This document shows positions 1 to 9,190 of a stretch of DNA of 64,000 nucleotides, piece by piece; positions within the stretch are counted from its first letter, which is position 1, and every line of letters begins with the position of its first letter. The notes beneath the pieces were generated by a model. The model was given only the letters and a program-made list of their open reading frames with translations. It was not told the DNA's origin and made no database searches. The DNA comes from Ptiloglossa arizonensis. Its lineage: Eukaryota > Arthropoda > Insecta > Hymenoptera > Colletidae. A program made the translations under genes and the position numbers. The stretch is taken from the NCBI RefSeq assembly GCF_051014685.1, contig NW_027478395.1:1302001-1366000 (forward strand), in the 5' to 3' direction.

Positions 1-57
1 TTCGCACTTCTGCTGCCCCAAACGCTTAACCAGAACAGCCTAGGGATAAAATACACA

Positions 58-74
58 TACCGTTGTAGTCGGGC
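58..74 (+). other. CENP-B-box-like motif 1 (representative copy)
   Basis: The usual form TACCGTTGTAATCGGGC (here with GTAGTC) matches seven of nine core CENP-B box bases and about 12 of 17 of the full mammalian box; both leading T bases are missing. It lies 65 bp upstream of motif 2 on the same strand. Common variants weaken it: CCTTTGTAATCGGGAG, GTAACCTGGCG and GTTTTCGTACGAG. Confidence 0.35.
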
Positions 75-122
75 GAGTTTCTACATTCAGACGCAGCAGG
101 AATTTTTGGGTGTGGTCAATCC

Positions 123-139
123 GTTCGCGAGATATGGGA
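123..139 (+). other. CENP-B-box-like motif 2 (representative copy)
   Basis: GTTCGCGAGATATGGGA aligned to the published core NTTCGNNNNANNCGGGN matches eight of nine fixed bases; only C13 is T. It is present at the same place in nearly every monomer, with TGTGGG as the commonest alternative. Two monomers have C13 but lose a later G (GATGCGGC near 53863 and 63057). I found no complete nine-of-nine site. Binding by a CENP-B-like protein is conjecture. Confidence 0.4.
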
Positions 140-773
140 GTTTGAAGCTAAGAACTGCTTGAGAAGGCAACAAATTTTTCGCACTTCTGCTGCTCCAAAC
201 GCTTAACCAGAATGGCCTAGGGAAAAAATACACATACAGTTGTAATCGGGCGAGTCTCTACTTTCAGGTGTAGTAGGAATTTTTGGGTTTGGTCAATCGG
301 TTCGCGAGATGTGGGAGTTTGAAGCTAAGAAATGGTTGAGAAGACAACAAACTTTCGCACTTCTGCTGCTCCAAACGCTTAATCAGAGTGGCCTAGGGAA
401 AAATACACATACCGTTGTAATCGGGCGAGTTTCTGCATTCAGACGCAGGTGGAATTTTTGGGTTTGGGCAATCCGTTCGCGAGATGTGGGAGTTTGAAGC
501 CAAGAAATGGTTGAGAAGGCAACAAATTTTTCGCAATTCTGCTGCTCCAAACGCTTAACCAGAATGGCCTAGGGAGAAAATACACATACCGTTGTAATCG
601 GGCGAGTTTCTACATTCAGATATAGTAGGAATTTTTGGGTTTTGTCAATCCGTTCGCGAGATGTGGGAGTTTGAAGCTAAGAAATGGTTGAGAAGGCAAC
701 AAATTTTTCGCACTTCTGCTGCTCCAAACGCTTAACCAGAATGGCCTAGGGAAAAATACACATGCCGTTGTTT

Positions 774-781
774 TCGTACGA
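774..781. other. TCGTACGA palindrome variant (representative)
   Basis: In a minority of monomers the AATCGGGCGAG stretch is replaced by TTCGTACGAG or ATCGTACGAG, giving the 8-bp palindrome TCGTACGA (containing CGTACG). Seen also near 7316, 15083, 21973, 23219, 29057, 30297, 33835, 41611, 58743 and 62639. It marks a separate monomer lineage dispersed along the array. Confidence 0.8.
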
Positions 782-1390
782 GTTTCTACTTTCAGACGCA
801 ATAGGAATTTTTGGGTTTGGTCAATCCGTTCGCGAGATATGGGAGTTTGAAGCTAAGAAATGGTTGAGAAGACAACAAATTTTTCGCACTTCAGCTGCTC
901 CATACGCTTAACCAGAATGGCCTAGGGAAAAAATACACATACCTTTGTAATCGGGAGAGTTTCTTTTTTCATATATAGTAGCAATTTTTGGTTTTGGTCA
1001 ATCCGTTCGCGAGATGTGGGAGTTTGAAGCTAAGAAATGGTTGAGAAGACAACAAATTTTTCGCACTTCTGCTGCTCCAAACGCTTAACCAGAGTGGCCT
1101 AGGGAAAAATACACATACCGTTGTAATCGGGCGAGTTTCTACATTCAGACGCAGCAGGAATTTTTGGGTTTGGTGTATCCGTTCGCGAGATGTGGGAGTT
1201 TGAAGCTAAGAAATGGTTGAGAAGACAACAAATTTTTTGCACTTCTGCTGCTCCATGCGCTTAACCAGAATGGCCTAGGGAAAAAATACACATACCTTTG
1301 TAATCGGGAGAGTTTCTACTTTCAGACGCAATAGGAATTTTTGGGTTTGGTCACTCCGTTCGCGAGATATGGGAGTTTGAATCTAGGAAA

Positions 1391-1920
1391 TGCTTGAGAA
1401 GGCAACAAATTTTTCGCACTTCTGCTGCTCCAAACGCTTAACCAGAATGGCCCAGTGAAAAAATACACATACCTTTGTAATCGGGCGAGTTTCTTCTTTC
1501 AGATATAGTAGGAATTTTTGGGTTTGATCAATCCGTTCGCGAGATGTGGCAGTTTGAAGCTAAGAAATGGTTGAGAAGACAACAAATTTTTCGCATTTCT
1601 GCTGCTCCAAACGCTTAACCAGAATGGCCTAGGGAAAAAATACACATACCTTTGTAATCGGGAGGGTTTCTACTTTCAGATATAGTAGCAATTTTTGGTT
1701 TTGGTCAATCCGTTCGCGAGATGTGGGAGTTTGAAGCTAAGAAATGGTTGAGAAGACAACAAATTTTTCGCACTTCTGCTGCTCCAAACGCTTAACCAGA
1801 GTGGCCTAGGGAAAAATACACATACCGTTGTAATCGGGCGAGTTTCTACATTCAGACGCAGCAGGAATTTTTGGGTTTGGTGTATCCGTTCGCGAGATGT
1901 GAGAGTTTGAAGCTAGGAAA
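1391..1920. repeat. Trimeric repeat unit (~530 bp)
   Basis: Bases 1391 to about 1620 recur at 1921 to about 2150, an offset of 530 or three monomers. The shared markers are TGCTTGAGAAGGC, GGCCCAGTGAAAA, TTTCTTCTTTCAGATATAG and GATGTGGCAG. After this stretch the two copies diverge, so the trimer is a short-range duplication and not a long HOR. Confidence 0.75.
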
Positions 1921-2627
1921 TGCTTGAGAAGGCAACAAATTTTTCGCACTTCTGCTGCTCCAAACGCTTAACCAGAATGGCCCAGTGAAAAAATACACAT
2001 ACCTTTGTAATCGGGCGAGTTTCTTCTTTCAGATATAGTAGGAATTTTTGGGTTTGATCAATCCGTTCGCGAGATGTGGCAGTTTGAAGCTAAGAAATGG
2101 TTGAGAAGACAACAAATTTTTCGCATTTCTGCTGCTCCAAACGCTTAACCAGAAAGGACTAGGGAAAAAATACACATACCTTTGTAATCGGGCGAGTTTC
2201 TACTTTCAGATGTAGTAGGAATTTTTGGGTTTGGTCAATCCGTTCGCGAGATGTGGGAGTTTGAAGCTAAGAAATGGTTGAGAATGCAACAAATTTTTCA
2301 CACTTCTGCTGCTCCAAACGCTTAACCAGAGAGGCCTAGGGAAAAATACACATACCTTTGTAATCGGGCGAGTTTCTACATTCAGACGCAGGAGGAATTT
2401 TTGGGTTTGGTCAATCCATTCGCGAGATGTGGTAGTTTGAACCTAAGAAATGGTTGAGAAGGCAACAAATTTTTCGCAATTCTGCTGCTCCAAACGTTTA
2501 ACCATAATGGCCTAGGGAAGAAATACACACACCGTTGTAATCGGGCGAGTTTCTACATTCAGACGCAGCAGGAATTTTTGGGTTTGGTCAATCCGTTCGA
2601 GAGATATGGGAGTTTGAAGCTAGGAAA
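1921..2627. repeat. Tetrameric HOR unit, 707 bp, copy 1
   Basis: Four monomers repeated immediately downstream at a constant offset of 707. Diagnostic variants occur in the same order in both copies: AGAAAGGACTAGGG (2151 and 2858), GAGGCCTAGGG (2331 and 3038) and ACCATAATGG with AAGAAATACACACACC (2501 and 3208). The two copies differ at scattered bases, for example GGTTTGGTCAATCC against GGGTTAGGTTAATCC. Confidence 0.85.
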
Positions 2628-3334
2628 TGCTTGAGAAGGCAACAAATTTTTCGCACTTCTGCTGCTCCAAACGCTTAACCAGAATGGCCCAGTGAGAAAA
2701 TACACATACCTTTGTAATCGGGCGAGTTTCTTCTTTCAGATGTAGTAGGAATTTTAGGGTTTGATCAATCCGTTCGCGAGATGTGGCAGTTTGAAGCTAA
2801 GAAGTGGTTGAGAAGACAACAAATTTTTCGCATTTCTGCTGCTCCAAACGCTTAACCAGAAAGGACTAGGGAAAAAATACACATACCTTTGTAATCGGGC
2901 GAGTTTCTACTTTCAGATGTCGTAGGAATTTTTGGGTTAGGTTAATCCGTTCGCGAGATGTGGGAGTTTGAAGCTAAGAAATGGTTGAGAAGACAACAAA
3001 TTTTTCGCACTTCTGCTGCTCCAAACGCTTAACCAGAGAGGCCTAGGGAAAAATACACATACCTTTGTAATCGGGCGAGTTTCTACATTCAGACGCAGGA
3101 GGAATTTTTGGGTTAGGTCAATCCGTTCGCGAGATGTGGGAGTTTGAACCTAAGAAATGGTTGAGAAGGCAACAAATTTTTCGCAATTCTGCTGCTCCAA
3201 ACGTTTAACCATAATGGCCTAGGGAAGAAATACACACACCGTTGTAATCGGGCGAGTTTCTACATTCAGACGCAGCAGGAATTTTTGGGTTTGGTCAATC
3301 CGTTCGCGAGATATGGGAGTTTGAAGCTAGGAAA
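2628..3334. repeat. Tetrameric HOR unit, 707 bp, copy 2
   Basis: Second copy of the 707-bp tetramer. The next unit start (TGCTTGAG at 3335) is again at +707, but similarity is lost by about 3394, where GGCCTAGGGGAAAA replaces GGCCCAGTGAGAAAA. There are therefore two full copies and a short stub. Confidence 0.85.
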
Positions 3335-4520
3335 TGCTTGAGAAGGCAACAAATTTTTCGCACTTCTGCTGCTCCAAACGCTTAACCAGAATGGCCTAGG
3401 GGAAAATACACATACCGTTGTAATCGGGCGAGTTTCTACATTCAGACGCAGCAGGAATTTTTGGGTTTGGTCAATCCGTTCGCGAGATATGGGAGTTTGA
3501 AGCTAAGAAATGGTTGAGAAGGCAACAAACTTTTCGCAATTCTGCTGCTCCAAACGCTTAACCAGAATGGCCTAGGGAGAAAATACACATACCGTTGTAA
3601 TCGAGCGAGTTTCTACATTCAGATGTAGTAGGAATTTTTGGGTTTTGTCAATCCGTTCGCGAGATGTGGGAGTTTGAAGCTAAGAAATGATTGAGAAGGC
3701 AACAAATTTTTCGCACTTCTGCTGCTCCAAACACTTAACCAGGATGGCCTAGGGAAAAAATACACATACCGTTGTAATCGGGCGAGTTTCTACATTCAGA
3801 CGAAGCAGGATTTTTTGGGTTTGGTCAATCCGTTCGCGAGATATGGGAGTTTGAAGCTAAGAAATTGTTGAGAAGAAAACAAATTTTTCGCAAATCTGCT
3901 GCTCCAAACGCTTAACCAGAATGGCCTAGGGAAAAAATACACATACCGTTGTAACCTGGCGAGTTTCTACTTTCAGATGTAGTAGGAATTTTTGGGTTTG
4001 GTCAATCCGTTCGCGAGATGTGGGAGTTTGAAGCTAAGATGTGGTTGAGAAAACAACAAATTTTTCGCACTTCTGCTGCTCCAAACGCTCAACCAGAGTG
4101 GCCTAGGGAAAAATACCCATACCGTTGTAATCGGGCGAGTTTCTACATTCAGGCGCAGCAGGAATTTTTGGGTTTGGTCAATCCGTTCGCGAGATATGGG
4201 AGTTTGAATCTAGGAAATGCTTGAGAAGGCAACAAATTTTTCGCACTTCTGCTGCTCCAAACGCTTAACCAGAATGGCCCAGTGAAAAAATACACATACC
4301 TTTGTAATCGGGCGAGTGTCTACTTTCAGATGTAGTAGGAATTTTTGGGTTTGGTCAATCCGTTCGCGAGATGTGGGAGTTTGAAGCTAAGAACTGCTTG
4401 AGAAGGCAACAAATTTTTCGCACTTCTGCTGCTCCAAACGCTTAACCAGAATGGCCTAGGGAAAAAATACACATACAGTTGTAATCGGGCGAGTTTCTAC
4501 TTTCAGACGCTACAGGAATT
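3335..4520. repeat. Monomers with the recurring ACACTTAACCAGG phrase
   Basis: This stretch includes an ordered run of distinctive monomers: ACACTTAACCAGG (3731), then AAATTGTTGAGAAGAAAAC, then GTTGTAACCTGGCGAG, then AAGATGTGGTTGAGAAAAC. The full run reappears near 12.2, 42.8, 44.4, 46.15, 47.7 and 56.2 kb. Its first element also occurs near 51.1 kb. No gene is visible. Confidence 0.8.
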
Positions 4521-6530
4521 TTTGGGTTAGGTCAATCCGTTCGCGAGATATGGGCGTTTGAAGCAAGGAAATGGTTGAGAAGACAACAAATTTTTCGCAA
4601 TTCTGCTGCTCCAAACGCTTAACCAGAATGGCCTTGGGAAAAAATGCACATACCGTTGTAATCGGGCGAGTTTCTACTTTCAGATGCAACAGGAATTTTT
4701 GGGTTAGGTCAATCCGTTCGCGAGATATGGGAGTTTGAAGCCAAGAAATGGTTCAGAAGACAACAAATTTTTCGCACTTCTGCTGCTCCAAACGCTTAAC
4801 CAGAATGGCCTAGGGAAAAAATTCACATACCGTTGTAATCGGGCGAGTTTCTACTTTCAGACTCAATAGGAATTTTTGGGTTAGGTCAATCCGTTCGCGA
4901 GATATGGGAGTTTGAAGCCAAGAAATGGTTGAGAAGGCAAAAAATTTTTCGCAATTCTGCTGCTCCTAACGCTTAACCAGAATGGCCTAGGGAAAAAATA
5001 CACATACCTTCGTAATCGGGCCAGTTTCTACTTTCAGACGCAATAGGAATTTTTGGGTTGGGTCAATCCGTTCGCGAGATATGGGAGTTTGAAGCCAAGA
5101 AATGGTTGAGAAGGCAAAAAATTTTTCGCAATTCCGCTGCTCCTAACGCTTAACCAGAATGGCCTAGGGAAAAAATACACATACCGTTGTAATCGGGCGA
5201 GATTCTACTTTCAGATGCAGTAGGAATTTTTGGGTTAGGTCAATCCGTTCGCGAGATATGGGACTTTGAAGCTAAGAAATGGTTGACAAGACAACAAATT
5301 TTTCGCACTTCTGCTGCTCCAAACGCTTAACCAGAATGGCCTTGGGAGAAAATACACATACCGTTGTAATCGGGCAAGTTTCTACTTTCAGATGCAACAG
5401 GAATTTTTGGGTTAGGACAATCCGTTCGCGAGATATGGGAGTTTGAAGCCAAGAAATGGTTGAGAAGACAACAAATTTTTCGCAATTCTGCTGCTCCAAA
5501 CGCTTAACCAGAATGGCCTTGGGAAAAAATACACATACCGTTGTAATCGGGCGAGTTTCTACTTTCAGACGCAACAGGAATTTTTGGGTTAGGTCAATCC
5601 GTTCGCGAGATATGGGAGTTTGAAGCAAAAAAATGGTTGAGAAGACAACAAATTTTTCGCACTTCTGCTGCTCCAAACGCTTAACCAGAATGGCCTTGGG
5701 AGAAAATACACATACCGTTGTAATCGGGCGAGTTTCTACTTTCAGATGCAACAGGAATTTTTGGGTTAGGTCAATCCGTTCGCGAGATATGGGAGTTTGA
5801 AGCCAAGAAATGGTTGAGAAGGCAAAAAATTTTTCGCAATTCTGCTGCTCCAAACGCTTAACCAGAATGGCCTAGGGAAAAAATACACATACCGCTGTAA
5901 TCGGGCGAGTTTCTACTTTCAGATGCAGTAGGAATTTTTGGGTTAGGTCAATCCGTTCGCGAGATATGGGAGTTTGAGGCCAAGAAATGGTTGAGAAGGC
6001 AAAAAATTTTTCGCAATTCTGCTGCTCCAAACGCTTAACCAGAATGGCCTAGGGAAAAAATACACAAACCGTTGTAATCGGGCGGGTTTCTACTTTCAGA
6101 TGCAACAGGAATTTTTGGGTTAAGTCAATCCGTTCGCGAGATATGGGAGTTTGAATGCAAGAAATGGTTGAGAAGGCAAAAATTTTTTCGCAATTCTGCT
6201 GCTCCAAACGCTTAACCAGAATGGCCTAGGGAAAAAATACACATACCGCTGTAATCGGGCGGGTTTATACTTTCAGATGCAGTAGGAATTTTTGGGTTAG
6301 GTCAATCCGTTCCCGAGATATGGGAGTTTGAATCCAAGAAATGGTTGAGAAGGCAAAAAATTTTTCGCAATTCTGCTGCTCCAAACGCTTAACCAGAATG
6401 GCCTAGGGAAAAAATACACATACCGCTGTAATCGGGCGAGTTTATACTTTCAGATGCAGTAGGAATTTTTGGGTTAGGTCAATCCGTTCGCGAGATATGG
6501 GAGTTCGAAGCCAAGAAATGGTTGAGAAGG
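4521..6530. repeat. Locally homogenised GGGTTAGG subfamily
   Basis: Twelve consecutive monomers carry AATTTTTGGGTTAGG, or a one-base relative of it, at the position where nearly all other monomers have GGGTTTGG (near 4523, 4702, 4880, 5057, 5235, 5410, 5588, 5764, 5940, 6118, 6296 and 6472). Many also share GAAGCCAAGAAATGG, GGCAAAAAATTTTTCGCAATTC and, toward the right, CCGCTGTAATCGGG. Local sharing of several linked variants is the signature of short-range homogenisation. The longest stop-free stretch of the window, 5272-5853 on the minus strand, falls here and simply repeats a 59-residue period. Confidence 0.85.
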
Positions 6531-8180
6531 CAACAAACTTTTCGCAATTCTGCTGCTCCAAACGCTTAACCAGAATGGCCTAGGGGAAAATACACATACC
6601 GTTGTAATCGGGCGAGTTTCTACATTCAGACGCAGCAGGAATTTTTGGGTTTGGTCAATCCGTTCGCGAGATATGGGAGTTTGAAGCTAAGAAATGGTTG
6701 AGAAGACAACAAATTTTTCGCACTTCTGCTGCTCCAAACGCTTAACCAGAATGGCCTAGGGAAAAAATACACATACCTTTGTAATCGGGAGAGTTTCTAC
6801 TTTCAGATGTATTAGGAATTTTTGGTTTTGGTCAATCCGTTCGCGAGATGTGGGAGTTTGAAGCTAAGAAATGCTTGAGAACACAACAAATTTTTCGCAC
6901 GTCTGCTGCTCCAAACGCTTAACCGGAATGGCCTAGGGAAAAAATACACATACCTTTGTAATCGGTAGAGTTTCTACCTTCAGATGTAGTAGGAATTTTT
7001 GGTTGTGGTCAATCCGTTCGCGAGATGTGGGAGTTTGAAGCTAAGAAATGGTTGAGAAGGCAACAAACTTTTCGCAATTCTGCTGCTTCAAACGCTTAAC
7101 CAGAATAGTATAGGGAAAAAATACACAAACCGTTGTAATCGGGCGAGTTTCTACATTCAGACGCAATAGGAATTTTTGGGTTTGGTCAATCCGTTCGCGA
7201 GATATGGGAGTTGGAAGCCAAGAAATGGTTGAGAGGGCAACAAATTTTGCGCACTTCAGCTGCTCCAAACGCTTAACCAGAATGGCCTTGGGAAAAAATA
7301 CACATACCGTTGTTATCGTACGAGTTTCTACTTTCAGACGCAATAGGAATTTTTGGGTTTGGTCAATCCGTTCGCGATATATGGGAGTTTGAAGCTAAGA
7401 AATGGTTGAGAAGGCAACAAACTTTTCGCAATTCTGCTGCTCCAAACGCTTAACCAGAATGGCCTAGGGAAAAATACACATACCGTTGTAATCGGGCGAG
7501 TTTCTACATTCAGACGCAGCAGGAATTTTTGGGTTTGGTCAATCCGTTCGCGAGATATGGGAGTTTGAAGCTAAGAAATGGTTGAGAAGGCAACAAACTT
7601 TTCGCAATTCTGCTGCTCCAAACGCTTAACCAGAATGGCCTAGGGAGAAAATACACATACCTTTGTAATCGGGCGAGTTTCTACATTCAGATGTAGTAGG
7701 AATTTTTGGGTTTTGTCAATCCGTTCGCGAGATGTGGGAGTTTGAAGCTAAGAAATGGTTGAGAAGGCAACAAATTTTTCGCACTTCTGCTGCTCCAAAC
7801 GCTTAACCAGGATGGCCTAGGGAGAAAATACACATACCGTTGTAATCGGGCGAGTTTCTACATTCAGATGTAATAGAAATTTTTGCGTTTGGTCAATCCG
7901 TTCGCGAGATATGGGAGTTGGAAGCTAAGAAATGGTTGAGAAGGCAACAAATTTTTCGCACTTCTGCTGCCCCAAACGCTTAACCAGAACAGCCTAGGGA
8001 TAAAATACACATACCGTTGTAATCGGGCGAGTTTCTACATTCAGACGCAGCAGGAATTTTTGGGTGTGGTCAATCCGTTCGCGAGATATGGGAGTTTGAA
8101 GCTAAGAACTGCTTGAGAAGGCAACAAATTTTTCGCACTTCTGCTGCTCCAAACGCTTAACCAGAATGGCCTAGGGAAAA
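6531..8180. repeat. Segment duplicated at 14.4-15.9 kb and partly at 57 kb
   Basis: From about 6640 to 8180 this matches 14407-15947 at a constant offset of 7767. Markers include AATAGTATAGGGAAAAAATACACAAACC (7105), GTTGGAAGCCAAGAAATGGTTGAGAGGGC (7210) and GTTGTTATCGTACGAG (7309). The part around 6.6-7.4 kb also occurs at 57.36-58.1 kb. One monomer (about 8180-8357) is absent from the second copy, where the offset falls from 7767 to 7590. Confidence 0.85.
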
Positions 8181-9190
8181 AATACACATACAGTTGTAAT
8201 CGGGCGAGTCTCTACTTTCAGGTGTAGTAGGAATTTTTGGGTTTGGTCAATCGGTTCGCGAGATGTGGGAGTTTGAAGCTAAGAAATGGTTGAGAAGACA
8301 ACAAACTTTCGCACTTCTGCTGCTCCAAACGCTTAATCAGAGTGGCCTAGGGAAAAATACACATACCGTTGTAATCGGGCGAGTTTCTGCATTCAGACGC
8401 AGGTGGAATTTTTGGGTTTGGGCAATCCGTTCGCGAGATGTGGGAGTTTGAAGCTAAGAAATGGTTGAGAAGGCAACAAATTTTTCGCAATTCTGCTGCT
8501 CCAAACGCTTAACCAGAATGGCCTAGGGAGAAAATACACATACCGTTGTAATCGGGCGAGTTTCTACATTCAGATGTAGTAGGAATTTTTGGGTTTGGTC
8601 AATCCGTTCGCGAGATGTGGGAGTTTGAATCTAAGAAATGGTTGAGTTGGCAACAAATTTTTCGCAATTCTGCTGCTCCAAACGCTTAACCAGAATGGCC
8701 TAGGGAGAAAATACACATACCGTTGTAATCGGGCGAGTTTCTACATTCAGACACAGCAGGAATTTTTGGGTTTGGTCAATCCGTTCGCGAGATATGGGAG
8801 TTTGAAGCTAAGAAATGGTTGAGAAGGCAACAAATTTTTCGCACTTCTGCTGCTCCAAACGTTTAACCAGAATGGCCTAGGGAGAAAATACACATACCGT
8901 TGTAATCGGGCGAGTTTCTACATTCAGATGTAATAGAAATTTTTGGGTTTGGTCAATCCGTTCGCGAGATATGGGAGTTGGAAACTAAGAAATGGTTGAG
9001 AAGACAACAAACTTTCGCACTTCTGCTGCTCCAAACGCTTAATCATGGTGGCCTTGGGAGAAAATACACATACCGTTGTAATCGGGCGAGTTTCTACTTT
9101 CAGATGCAACAGGAATTTTTGGGTTAGGTCAATCCGTTCGCGAGATATGGGAGTTTGAAGCTAAGAAACGGTTGAGAAGGCAACAAATTT
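8181..9190. repeat. Mixed monomers, partial copy of 1-600 and of 16-19 kb
   Basis: Monomers with CAGTTGTAATCGGGCGAGTCTC, AATCGGTTCGCGAG and CAGACGCAGGTGGAATTTTTGG, the same series as at 220-500, 16.67-16.95 kb and 18.61-18.9 kb. Near 8640 GGTTGAGTTGGC replaces GGTTGAGAAGGC, a variant I did not see elsewhere. No gene is visible. Confidence 0.8.

Larger units (their letters stand above)
1..1390. repeat. Mixed monomers, left part of array
   Basis: About eight individually diverged monomers. Bases 1 to about 600 match 7955 to about 8554 (offset 7954) with few differences, including a shortened junction at 351-354 (AACTTTCG in place of AATTTTTCG). A tetramer-scale repeat begins here: the rare phrase GGTGTATCCGTTCGCGAG near 1172 recurs near 1879, an offset of 707. 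No gene is visible. Confidence 0.85.

Noticed and set aside
5009..5025. CCTTCGTAATCGGG as a complete CENP-B box (TTCG plus CGGG)
   Set aside because: TTCG and CGGG are separated by 4 bases, while the box needs 7, so the spacing is wrong.
5272..5853. Open frame of 193 codons and many of 60-116 codons on both strands as genes
   Set aside because: They are in-register translations of the 177-bp monomer, repeat every 59 residues, overlap on opposite strands, and have no promoter, conserved domain or codon signature.
4521..6530. GGGTTAGG as interstitial telomere sequence
   Set aside because: It is a single 8-bp match once per monomer, created by one base change from GGGTTTGG, not a run of telomere repeats.
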